Positions 7,960 through 15,546 of a stretch of 64,000 nucleotides of DNA are shown piece after piece. The DNA is from Streptomyces fodineus (GTDB taxonomy: Bacteria; Actinomycetota; Actinomycetes; Streptomycetales; Streptomycetaceae). The stretch covers positions 6,758,001-6,822,000 of the forward strand of contig NZ_CP017248.1 of assembly GCF_001735805.1 (NCBI RefSeq), given 5' to 3'. Positions within the stretch are counted from its first letter, which is position 1. Each line of letters begins with the position of its first letter. The notes beneath the pieces are model-generated. The model had not been told where the DNA came from. It saw nothing but the letters and a program-made list of their open reading frames with translations, and searched no databases. Both the position numbers and the translations under genes were made by a program.

Positions 7960-9957
7960 GTGTCGCTGATCTCCCGGGTCACGGCCCCCGCCGCGACCCA
8001 CGACATGGCGGGCCTGGTACAGGCCCTGCTGTCGGCGGGCCCCCGACCGCCGACACCGGCGCCGCCCGATCCGCCGTCCACCGCCCCCACACCCTCGGGC
8101 CCCACAGGCCTGGGTACGTCGGCGGCCCGCCTCTCCTTCAAGTCTGCGCCGCCCCCGCACCCGGCCCACCCCCCCGGACTCCCGCTCCCGCTGCCGACGC
8201 CGACTCCGGTGGCCGGGCAGCGGACGGCGGGTCATGTTCCGGCGATCGGTCATCCCTCGGCGCCCGCCGGAGATCCGCCACCGACGGCCGCTGATCCGTC
8301 CGCGTCCGTACCTCAGTTGTCCACGGCGGCCGGGCAGCCGCCGGCGGATGCGTCCCCTTCTCCGGTCGCGCCGCCCACCGGCCCCGCTGGTCTGGGTGTG
8401 TCAGCGGCGGCCCTGGGTCGTACCGGTCGTGGTGTATCGGGGGTGGGGGATCGGCCGGATGCCGGGGAGTCGGCGGCGGGTGTGTCTTCCTCTCCGGTTG
8501 TGCCGCCCAGTGGCCCCACCGGACAAGGTGCATCGGCGGCGGCCCTGGGTCGTACCGGTCGTGGTGTATCGGGGGTGGGGGATCGGCCGGATGCCGGGGA
8601 GTCGGCGGCGGGTGTGTCTTCCTCTCCGGTTGTGCCGCCCAGTGGCCCCACCGGACAAGCTGTGTCGGCGGCGGCCCTGGGTCGTACCGGTCGTGGTGTA
8701 TCGGGGGTGGGGGATCGGCCGGATGCCGGGCAGGCGGCGGGGAGTGTGGCCCGGTCACCGGTTGTGCCGCCCAGTGGCCCCACCGGAGCAGGTGCATCGG
8801 CGGTGGAGCATCGGCCGGATGCCGGGGAGGTGGCCGGCGGTGTGTCCCGGTTGGTGGCTGTGCTGCCCACCGGGCCCACCGGGCTGGGCACTTCGGCGGT
8901 GGGGCTCGGCCGTGCCGGGTATGGGGTATCGGGGGCAGCCGCCCGTGCCGCCGGGGCCGAGTCCCGCCGGGAGGAGGCGGCGCAGGGATCCCGGCTCGGT
9001 CGGCGTCTGCACTGCCCGCCCGCCGTGCGGGACGATCCGGCGCTGGGGGAGACGGTCACCGGGCGTCTGGTGGAGTGGGCCGAGGAGATGGGGATCTACC
9101 CGGGGCAGCTGGACAAGATCCGCAAGGCCGACTTCGGCCGGCTCATCATGCTCGCCCACCCCGAGTCGGACGACCCCGACCGACTGCTCGCGGCGGCCAA
9201 GTGCGCGTTGTCGGAGTGGGCCGTCGACGACCACTACGTGGACGGCGAGGTCGAGGAGGCCCGGCCCGAGGAACTCGGCCAACGGCTCGCCATCGCCCAC
9301 TCGGTGATCGACCAGGCCCAGCTCCCGCTCGGCTACGCCCCTCAGCTCGAAGAGGTCGTCACCGCGGACCCGGTCATGCGGGCCCTCAGGGACAGCCTGC
9401 GCAACCTCCACACGTACGCGACGACCTCACAGGTGCGCCGGCTCCGCCACGAGCTGGGCATCATGTTCGTCGCCTACAACCAGGAGGGCTACTGGCAGGC
9501 CTCGGGGCACATCCCGCCCGTCTGGGAGTTCCTGATGCACCGGCACGAGAACAGCTTCGTGCCGTGCATGGTCCTCGTCGACGCGATCGCCGGGTACGAG
9601 GTCCCCTACGGCGAGTTCGCCGACCCCCGCGTACGCCGCGCGTTCACCATGGCGGGCACCGCCACCGTCATCGTCAACGACCTCTACTCCATGGCCAAGG
9701 AGAAGGACCCGACGGACTTCAGCCTGCCCCGGCTGATCGCCGCCGAGGACGGCTGCTCGCTGGAGGAGGCCGTGGACCGCACGGTCGACATCCACAACGA
9801 GCTGATGCTCACCTTCGAGGCCGAGGCGGCCGCGCTCGCCCGGACCGGCTCCCCCGAACTGCGCCGTTTCCTGGCCGGCACCTGGGCCTGGGTCGGCGGC
9901 AGCCGTGAGTGGCACGCCACCAGCGGCCGCTACCACGAGACCGCGCACGCCGCCTGA
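7960..9957 (+). CDS. Encapsulin-cargo terpene cyclase, 2-methylisoborneol synthase type
   Basis: A 665-residue class I terpene synthase, expected to cyclise 2-methyl-GPP to 2-methylisoborneol inside the shell. The catalytic domain covers roughly residues 345-665. The Asp-rich motif VDDHYVDG is near 422, the NSE triad VNDLYSMAKE near 573, and the RY pair (SGRYHE) near the C-terminus. The first 345 residues are Pro/Gly/Ala-rich and disordered-looking. They repeat GPTGLGTSA-like motifs, the probable cargo-loading signal. GTG 7960 is chosen over ATG 8005 because GGGAG lies 9 nt before it. The S. coelicolor homologue is, from memory, about 440 residues, so this tail is much longer. The exact terpene product is inferred from context. 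Confidence 0.88.
   Translation: MSLISRVTAPAATHDMAGLVQALLSAGPRPPTPAPPDPPSTAPTPSGPTGLGTSAARLSFKSAPPPHPAHPPGLPLPLPTPTPVAGQRTAGHVPAIGHPSAPAGDPPPTAADPSASVPQLSTAAGQPPADASPSPVAPPTGPAGLGVSAAALGRTGRGVSGVGDRPDAGESAAGVSSSPVVPPSGPTGQGASAAALGRTGRGVSGVGDRPDAGESAAGVSSSPVVPPSGPTGQAVSAAALGRTGRGVSGVGDRPDAGQAAGSVARSPVVPPSGPTGAGASAVEHRPDAGEVAGGVSRLVAVLPTGPTGLGTSAVGLGRAGYGVSGAAARAAGAESRREEAAQGSRLGRRLHCPPAVRDDPALGETVTGRLVEWAEEMGIYPGQLDKIRKADFGRLIMLAHPESDDPDRLLAAAKCALSEWAVDDHYVDGEVEEARPEELGQRLAIAHSVIDQAQLPLGYAPQLEEVVTADPVMRALRDSLRNLHTYATTSQVRRLRHELGIMFVAYNQEGYWQASGHIPPVWEFLMHRHENSFVPCMVLVDAIAGYEVPYGEFADPRVRRAFTMAGTATVIVNDLYSMAKEKDPTDFSLPRLIAAEDGCSLEEAVDRTVDIHNELMLTFEAEAAALARTGSPELRRFLAGTWAWVGGSREWHATSGRYHETAHAA
8411..8806 (+). 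repeat. 132-bp in-frame tandem repeat in the cyclase N-terminal tail
   Basis: Three units (8411-8542, 8543-8674, 8675-8806), each encoding 44 residues. The first two differ at only three bases, near their ends. The third has diverged in its middle. Shortened relatives lie on both sides (about 8340-8410 and 8807-8945). Each unit carries one PPSGPTGxGxSA motif and one LGRTGRGVSGVGDRPDAG segment. The period is divisible by three, so copy-number change keeps the frame open. Confidence 0.95.
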
Positions 9958-10016
9958 CCCCGCGCGTCGCCGCGCGCATCCCCACCTCAGCTCCCAGCCC
10001 TCCGTAAGGAAGCCCC

Positions 10017-10892
10017 ATGTCCAAGATCTCCACCCAGATGGAAAGCATCGCCATGCGTGATGTCCTGCGCACCGACTACCAGAAGTCGGTCGCGGAGTAC
10101 TGGAACAAGGAGAAGGACCCGGTCAACATCAAGCTCGGCGAGATCGACGGGCTCTACCACCACCACTACGGCCTCGGCGAGTGGGACCCCTCGGTCCTCG
10201 CCGGCCCCACCGAGACCCGCGACCAGCGCATCATCGAGGAACTGCACCGCCTGGAGACCGCGCAGGCCGACGTGCTCCTCGACCACCTCGGTGACATCGC
10301 CCCCGACGACCACCTCCTGGACGCCGGTTCCGGCCGGGGCGGCACCAGCATCATGGCCAACGCGCGCTTCGGCTGCCACGTGGACGGCGTCAGCATCTCC
10401 GAGCAGCAGGTCGACTTCGCCAACGAGCAGGCGAAACAGCGCGGGGTGATGGACAAGGTCCACTTCCACTTCCGCAACATGCTCGACACCCGTCTGGAGA
10501 CCGGATCGCGCCGCGCGATCTGGACCAACGAGACGACCATGTACGTCGACCTGTTCGAACTGTTCGCCGAGTTCTCCCGCCTGCTGGAGTACGGCGGACG
10601 CTACGTCTGCATCACCGGCTGCTCCAACGACGTCACCGGCATGCGCACCAAGGCCGTCAGCAGGATCGACGAGCACTACACCTGCAACATCCACCCGCGC
10701 AGCGAGTACTTCAGGGCGCTGGCGGCGAACAACCTGGTGCCCATCCAGGTGGTGGACCTGACCCCGGACACGATCCCCTACTGGGAACTGCGCGCCAAGT
10801 CGTCCGTGGCCACCGGCATCGAGGAGCCCTTTCTCACCGCGTACAAGGAGGGCAGTTTCCACTACCTCCTCATCGCGGCCGACCGGATCTGA
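10017..10892 (+). CDS. Geranyl diphosphate 2-C-methyltransferase
   Basis: A 291-residue SAM-dependent methyltransferase that adds a methyl group at C2 of geranyl diphosphate, giving the C11 substrate of the neighbouring cyclase. The SAM-binding motif LLDAGSGRGGTS is near residue 100. The YHHHYG segment near residue 45 and the C-terminal LTPDTIPYWELRA and HYLLIAADRI are typical of GPP methyltransferases. Usual family length is about 290-300. An AAGGAAG ribosome site precedes the ATG, 59 bp after the cyclase stop. The order shell-cyclase-methyltransferase is the conserved 2-methylisoborneol operon order (SCO7699-SCO7701 in S. coelicolor, from memory). Confidence 0.92.
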   Translation: MSKISTQMESIAMRDVLRTDYQKSVAEYWNKEKDPVNIKLGEIDGLYHHHYGLGEWDPSVLAGPTETRDQRIIEELHRLETAQADVLLDHLGDIAPDDHLLDAGSGRGGTSIMANARFGCHVDGVSISEQQVDFANEQAKQRGVMDKVHFHFRNMLDTRLETGSRRAIWTNETTMYVDLFELFAEFSRLLEYGGRYVCITGCSNDVTGMRTKAVSRIDEHYTCNIHPRSEYFRALAANNLVPIQVVDLTPDTIPYWELRAKSSVATGIEEPFLTAYKEGSFHYLLIAADRI

Positions 10893-11016
10893 TCGAACCA
10901 GGGCGCATTCGTGGTGCCGTACGCGCGGGGACGTGCGACACCACGCCCGGCGCGGGAGCCTGACCGCAGGCCTGCCACCCGCCTGCGGGGGTAACGAGTC
11001 ACACGTGGGAGACGAC

Positions 11017-12363
11017 ATGAGAGCAGATCGCCCGTGGGGCAAGGCCGTTGTCATCGGCGGCAGCTATGCGGGGCTCGTGACCGCACGCGTACTGTCCGAT
11101 TTCTTCCGCGAGGTCGTCCTCGTGGAACGGGACGCCGTCGACGAGGACACCGGCGCACATCCGGGTGCTCCGCAGGGCTATCACGCGCACGCGATGCTGG
11201 CCAAGGGCGGGGAGGTCCTGGAGCGGCTGTTCCCCGGACTGCGCGACGAACTGAGAGAGGCGGGAGCGCCGGTCTTCGACTACGGAGAGGGCATCGACTT
11301 CCTGCTGCCCGTCGGACGAGCGCCACGGCAGCGTACGGGCGTCCGGATCCAGAGCTTCACCCGCGACGAGCTGGAACGCCGCCTGCGCCGCAAGGTGCTC
11401 GCGCTTGCTCAGGTCAGGCTGCTGCCGTCCACCCAGTGCACGGGCCTGACCCGGGACTACGCGGGCCGCGTGAGCGGCGTGACGTGCCGGTCCGAGAGCG
11501 AGGAGTCCTTCGAGCTGACCGCCGACCTGGTCATCGACGCCTCCGGACGGTCCAGTTCCCTGACGGACTGGCTGAACGTGATGGGTGTCACCGTGCCGCC
11601 CAAGCGGACCGTGAAGGCGAAGGTCACCTACACGTCGATGAACTTCGACCGGCCGGCGCAGGACCATTCCGGCCACCCGGACTTCTACGTCGCCTATCAG
11701 ATGATGTTCGCTCCCAGCGTGCCCCGGGCCGGGGTCCTGCTCGCCGTGGAGCGCGACCGGTGGACCTGCTCGCTGTTCGGGTTCCAGGACCAGCCGCCGA
11801 CCGACGACGAGGGCTACCTGGAGTTCGCGGAGAGCCTGGACAACCCGCGCCTGGCCGAGCAGATCGCCCGGCGCACCGTCCAGGAGCCGACCCGTCGCTA
11901 CACCAACGCCGACAACCAGTGGCGGCCCTACCACGCCGTCACCAACTGGCCGGAGCGCCTCCTCGCCGTCGGCGACGCCGTCTGCGTCTTCAACCCCGTC
12001 TACGGCCAGGGTCTGACGGTGGCCGCGATGGAGGCGGAGCTGCTCCAGGGCATGCTGAAGCGACGCAGCGCGACCGGGCGGCTGGACGGCCTCGCCCCCG
12101 GATTCCAGAAGAAGGTGGGCCGTCTGCTGCTGGGCCCGTGGACGCTGTCCACCAACTCGGACCTGATGTGGACCCCGAAGGGCCAGCCCCTCGCCGCGCG
12201 CTTCGCCCACTGGTACAACACGCGTCTGTTCCACGTGGCGGTGAAGGACGCGGCCGTCTGGACGAGGTTCGTCCGCGTGGTGAACATGGTGGCCTCACCG
12301 GCCCTGTTGTTCCATCCCCTGGTGGCCCTGAAGGTCCTGACGGTCACTTCCCGGCGTACGTGA
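11017..12363 (+). CDS. FAD-dependent monooxygenase/oxidoreductase next to the 2-methylisoborneol operon
   Basis: A 448-residue flavoprotein with the p-hydroxybenzoate-hydroxylase-type fold. The dinucleotide motif VVIGGSYAGL is at residues 11-20, DASGRSS is mid-protein, and GDAVCVFNPVYGQG near residue 318 binds the FAD phosphate. The C-terminal part is hydrophobic (VVNMVASPALLFHPLVALKV) and may associate with membrane. ATG 11017 follows GGGAGAC. An upstream in-frame GTG at 11005 is possible but lacks its own ribosome site. It starts 124 bp after the methyltransferase stop in the same direction, so it could act on the terpenoid or simply be a neighbour. The substrate is unknown. Geranylgeranyl reductases and halogenases share this fold. 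Confidence 0.8.
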   Translation: MRADRPWGKAVVIGGSYAGLVTARVLSDFFREVVLVERDAVDEDTGAHPGAPQGYHAHAMLAKGGEVLERLFPGLRDELREAGAPVFDYGEGIDFLLPVGRAPRQRTGVRIQSFTRDELERRLRRKVLALAQVRLLPSTQCTGLTRDYAGRVSGVTCRSESEESFELTADLVIDASGRSSSLTDWLNVMGVTVPPKRTVKAKVTYTSMNFDRPAQDHSGHPDFYVAYQMMFAPSVPRAGVLLAVERDRWTCSLFGFQDQPPTDDEGYLEFAESLDNPRLAEQIARRTVQEPTRRYTNADNQWRPYHAVTNWPERLLAVGDAVCVFNPVYGQGLTVAAMEAELLQGMLKRRSATGRLDGLAPGFQKKVGRLLLGPWTLSTNSDLMWTPKGQPLAARFAHWYNTRLFHVAVKDAAVWTRFVRVVNMVASPALLFHPLVALKVLTVTSRRT

Positions 12364-12512
12364 CGAACGCCGACCAGGAGTCGGGGGAGAGGGCGAGCCG
12401 GGGACCTTGCTGGTGTTGGTGGACGCGTTGGCCGATCGGTGGGAGGTGGTCGACCGCGACCCGCTCGGGAAGACCGTGCGGGCCGAGGTCGACATGCCCG
12501 CGCGGCTCAGTC
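12364..12512 (+). pseudogene. Possible 3' relic of an RsbW-like HATPase regulator gene
   Basis: Directly after the monooxygenase stop, the plus strand encodes DQESGERASRG in one frame. Then, after a shift of two bases near 12405, it encodes LLVLVDALADRW and DPLGKTVRAEVDMP. That is the usual C-terminal pattern of Streptomyces SpoIIE/RsbW-associated ATP-binding proteins (ESGRGLLLVDALADRWG...GKTVWAE). No start, N-box or intact frame is present. I read it as a decayed fragment, perhaps marking an insertion or deletion junction. The match is from memory of the family and needs a search. Confidence 0.45.
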
Positions 12513-12542
12513 GCCAAGTCGCCCTTCTCGGTCCCCCGCCGG

Positions 12543-14192
12543 TCAGGCGCCCGCCGCGTTCGGCCAGCTCTGCGCATTGGGCCAGCCCGTGGCCGGAGCC
12601 GGGGTCAGATCGGTCGCCGGGGCCGTCATGCCGCGCACCTGGGCCGCCGTGAGACCGCCGCGCGCCGGAACCCCCGGGGGAGTGGGGGCCACCATGGCGG
12701 CCGGAACCGGAGCGGGCACGGGTACGGGCATCGGCGCAGGCACGGGCGTCGGCGCGGGCAGCGGTGCCGGCAGGGGAGCGGGTGCCGGTACCGGCTGGGG
12801 GACCGGTACCGGCTGGGGGACCGGCGCCGGCTGGGGGACCGGCGCCGGTGCCACAGGCTGCTGCACCGGCGCGGGCTGCGGTGCCGTCGGCTGAGCCGCG
12901 GGCAGGGGCTGTGCCGCGGGCAGGGGCTGCGATACGGCCGGCTGAGGCGCCGCAGGCTGAGGCGCCGCGGGCAATTGCAACCCGCCGCCGTTGGTCTCGC
13001 TCATCAGCCGGTCCACCGCCGCCGTACCCGAGCTGTAGCTGGTCCCGGTACTCAGCTCGGGTACGGCGGCTCCCCTCCTGGACCCGTAGAGCACCTGCTC
13101 CAGGCCGGACACCAGGCGACGCACGTCGACCTGGGGGCGCACCACGAGTCTCAGGAAGCGGCTGGAGGAACCGATCTTGTTGCCGCACTCGCGGACCAGG
13201 ATCCGGTGCTCGGTGAGCATCCGGTCCCGGACCACCGTGCCCTCGGCGCCGACGGGGAGGCGTACGAACAGGAAGTTCCCTTGGGAGGGGAACACCGTCA
13301 GCCCCGGCAGTGCGGAGAGGTGGCTGGCCATCTCCAGGCGGTCGCGGCGGATCTGCTGAAGGCTCTGCGCGTATTCGGCTCCGTGTTCCTTCAGCATGAA
13401 CACCACGTGCTCGGCGAAGGAGTTGAGGTTCCACTTCGGCAGCATGGACCGCACCTTGCCCGCCAGGGCCGGATTGGCGACCAGGTAGCCGAAGCGGACG
13501 CCGTGCAGGCCGAAGTTCTTGCCGAGGCTGCGCAGGACGACGACGTTCGGGCGGATCATGGCCTCCTGGACGACGCTGGGCTCGGCTTCGGCGTCGGCGA
13601 ACTCCAGGAAGGACTCGTCCACGATCACCAGGTCCAGGTCGGTCATCGCGTCCATGAACTGCACCACCGACTGCTTGCGCAGATAGCCGCCGTCGGGGTT
13701 GTTCGGGTTGCAGATCACCGCCACCCGGGTGCCGCGCCGCCGGATGAACTCGGCGTACTGGGCGAGGTCCAGGGCGAAACCGCTCGCCTCCTGGAGCGGG
13801 AACATGTCGACCCGTTTGCCAGTCTCCATCGGCTGGTCCGTCCAGCGGCCGAAGGTGGGGACCGGAACCGCCAGGGACTCACGGACCAGCAAGTGGTCGA
13901 TCCAGGTGATCAGTTCGGTGGATCCGTTGCCCATCGCCACGCACTGCGGCGGCAGCTGGAGCAGGGTGCACAGCTCGCCGGTGATGGTGTCGGCGCCGCT
14001 CGGGTAGTACGTGATGATCTCGTGCAACCGCGCCGACAGTTCCTCGAACATGGCCGGTGTCGGGAAGTACGGGTTGCACGGAATGCAGAAGTCCACCGGG
14101 CCGGTTCCGTCGCCGCCCTCCCGCGTCAGCGCCGCCATCGAGGGGCTGTGCGCGGTGGCGCCGCGGAACAACGAGGTGACGTTGCCGGCCAA
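12543..14192 (-). CDS. PLP-dependent class I/II aminotransferase with long Pro/Ala-rich C-terminal tail
   Basis: A 549-residue protein. Residues 1-370 form a fold-type I aminotransferase related to histidinol-phosphate aminotransferase and CobD. They include CNPNNPDGG (161-169), PLP-pyridine Asp192 in VDESFLEF, and Schiff-base Lys225 in RSLGKNFGLHGVRFGYL with Arg233. Residues 405 to about 520 are almost only Pro, Ala, Gln and Val in PQP/PVP steps. The last 30 end in GWPNAQSWPNAAGA. TTG 14192 is chosen because GGAGG lies 5 nt upstream. An earlier ATG (14261) has no ribosome site and would include a hairpin. Substrate unknown. The gene converges on the FAD monooxygenase. The tail resembles disordered encapsulin cargo tails in composition but lacks the GPTGLGTSA motif. 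Confidence 0.8.
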   Translation of the reverse strand: MAGNVTSLFRGATAHSPSMAALTREGGDGTGPVDFCIPCNPYFPTPAMFEELSARLHEIITYYPSGADTITGELCTLLQLPPQCVAMGNGSTELITWIDHLLVRESLAVPVPTFGRWTDQPMETGKRVDMFPLQEASGFALDLAQYAEFIRRRGTRVAVICNPNNPDGGYLRKQSVVQFMDAMTDLDLVIVDESFLEFADAEAEPSVVQEAMIRPNVVVLRSLGKNFGLHGVRFGYLVANPALAGKVRSMLPKWNLNSFAEHVVFMLKEHGAEYAQSLQQIRRDRLEMASHLSALPGLTVFPSQGNFLFVRLPVGAEGTVVRDRMLTEHRILVRECGNKIGSSSRFLRLVVRPQVDVRRLVSGLEQVLYGSRRGAAVPELSTGTSYSSGTAAVDRLMSETNGGGLQLPAAPQPAAPQPAVSQPLPAAQPLPAAQPTAPQPAPVQQPVAPAPVPQPAPVPQPVPVPQPVPAPAPLPAPLPAPTPVPAPMPVPVPAPVPAAMVAPTPPGVPARGGLTAAQVRGMTAPATDLTPAPATGWPNAQSWPNAAGA

Positions 14193-14203
14193 GAGAACCT
14201 CCG

Positions 14204-14245
14204 TCCATGGGTGGCCCGTGCGGGGGAGCACGGGCCACCCATGGA
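14204..14245 (-). promoter_or_regulatory. 17-bp perfect inverted repeat next to the aminotransferase ribosome site
   Basis: Arms TCCATGGGTGGCCCGTG (14204-14220) and its exact complement (14229-14245) are separated by 8 nt. On the minus-strand transcript the hairpin would end one base before CGGAGG. A TTGAAC (-35-like, 14267-14272) and a TATCC element overlap the outer arm. It could act as an operator over the start site or as a translation-blocking stem. Confidence 0.6.
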
Positions 14246-14333
14246 TACGGAGGGGACGCAAGTGATGTTCAACTCGGGCGGGACGTGAGCCGGTTCACGG
14301 TGCCGGCAGCGAACGGGCGGGTGAAAACCAGAT

Positions 14334-14363
14334 GGTGGTCCGTGCCGAGGGGCACGGACCACC
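14334..14363 (-). terminator. Terminator hairpin after aldose 1-epimerase
   Basis: A perfect 13-bp stem (14334-14346 with 14351-14363) and 4-nt loop start 6 nt after the epimerase stop. A short TTTT run follows on the transcript at about 14324-14327. It ends the sugar transporter operon. Confidence 0.8.
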
Positions 14364-14369
14364 GTGATG

Positions 14370-15521
14370 TCACGTGCCGAACGTGTGGATCGTCGTCGTC
14401 CGGTACGTCTGCCCCGGCCGCAGCACGGTCGACGGGAACGACGGCTCGTTCGGCGAGTCCGGGAAGTGCTGGGTCTCCAGGGCCAGGCCGTCGCCCTGCC
14501 GGTAGGTGTGGCCGGACTGGCCGACGAGGGTGCCGTCGAGGAAGTTTCCCGAGTAGAACTGCACGCCGGGCTGGTCGGTGAGGATCTTCAGGGTGCGGCC
14601 GGACCCCGGGTCGCGCAGCGTCACCACGTGCTCGGGGTTCGCGGTCACGCCCTTGTCGAGCACGAAGTTGTGGTCGTAGCCCTTGGCGGTGACCAGCTGC
14701 GGGTGGCCGGTGCGGATGTCCCGGCCGATCGGCTTGGGCTGGGTGAAGTCGAAGGGGGTGCCCTTGACCTTCGCCTTTTCGCCGGTGGGGATCAGGCCCG
14801 CGTCGGTGGGGGTGAACCGGCTCGCGGCGAGCCAGAGTTCGTGGTCGTAGATGCTGCCGCTGCCCTCGCCCGCGAGGTTGTAATACGTGTGGTTGGTGAG
14901 GTTGACGATCGTCGGCCTGTCGGTGGTCGCCCGGTAGTCGATCCGCCAGTCGCCGTGCCGGTTCAGGGTGAAGGTGACCCTCGTCCTCAGCGTGCCGGGG
15001 TAGCCCATCTCACCGTCGACGCTCGTGTAGTGCAGGTGAAGGCCGACGTCGGGGCCGTCGGTGAACGGCTCGATGTCCCACACCTTGGTGTTGAAGCCCT
15101 GCTTGCCGCCGTGCAGGCTGTTCACCCCGTCGTTGACGGACAGCTGGTACTTCCTGCCGTCCAGGGTGAACCGGCCCTTGGCGATGCGGTTTCCGTAGCG
15201 GCCGATGGTCGCGCCGAAGTAGGTCGTGCCCTTGACGTACGCGTCGAGATCGTCGTAGCCGAGGGAGACGTTGGCGTACCGGCCGTGCCGGTCGGGGATC
15301 TCCAGGGACTGGATGATGCCGCCGTAGGAGAGGACCTTCAGGCGGGTGCCGCCGTTCTCCAGCGACCAGCGGTGGACCTTGGTGCCGTCGGCGAGCGTGC
15401 CGAAGTACTCCTTCACCGGCTTCCTTCCCGAGGAGGCCTGGGCTGTGCCCGTGCCGAGAGCGGTGGCCGCGAGGCCCGCCGCCGCGGCGCCGGCGATGAC
15501 CGTGCGTCTGTTCAGTTCCAT
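14370..15521 (-). CDS. Exported aldose 1-epimerase (mutarotase)
   Basis: A 383-residue galactose-mutarotase-family enzyme that interconverts alpha and beta anomers of aldoses. The N-terminus MELNRRTVIAGAAAAGLAA with later AQAS is a signal peptide, probably Tat. Family motifs are GRYGNRIAKGRF, NSLHGG, the catalytic-His region NLTNHTYYNLAGEGSG, DHNFVLDKG and ALETQHFPDSPN, with the conserved Glu in that last motif. It is the last gene of a leftward operon with the ABC transporter, 25 bp after the permease. It probably supplies the preferred anomer outside the cell. A cytosolic paralogue without a signal lies at 35330-36304. Confidence 0.92.
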   Translation of the reverse strand: MELNRRTVIAGAAAAGLAATALGTGTAQASSGRKPVKEYFGTLADGTKVHRWSLENGGTRLKVLSYGGIIQSLEIPDRHGRYANVSLGYDDLDAYVKGTTYFGATIGRYGNRIAKGRFTLDGRKYQLSVNDGVNSLHGGKQGFNTKVWDIEPFTDGPDVGLHLHYTSVDGEMGYPGTLRTRVTFTLNRHGDWRIDYRATTDRPTIVNLTNHTYYNLAGEGSGSIYDHELWLAASRFTPTDAGLIPTGEKAKVKGTPFDFTQPKPIGRDIRTGHPQLVTAKGYDHNFVLDKGVTANPEHVVTLRDPGSGRTLKILTDQPGVQFYSGNFLDGTLVGQSGHTYRQGDGLALETQHFPDSPNEPSFPSTVLRPGQTYRTTTIHTFGT

Positions 15522-15546
15522 GGGTACGGCTCCTTTTCCTGGACCC

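Noticed and set aside
8340..8950. Assembly collapse, frameshift or separate small genes in the cyclase tail
   Set aside because: The 132-bp period keeps the frame, no stop interrupts it, and the motif pattern continues into less similar flanking units, as expected for natural repeat expansion.
8005..9957. Start of the terpene cyclase at ATG 8005
   Set aside because: No ribosome site precedes it. GTG 7960 has GGGAG at 9 nt and is tightly spaced to the shell gene.
12407..12652. An intact 81-codon gene on the plus strand
   Set aside because: Only its first 35 codons look like a known family and they lack the upstream domain. The remainder is antisense to the aminotransferase tail. It is better described as a relic.
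11034..14288. A very long plus-strand open frame across the monooxygenase and the aminotransferase region
   Set aside because: It is a shadow caused by high GC. Its translation is Arg/Gly/Pro/Ala-rich without family motifs, and it runs antisense to a clear aminotransferase.
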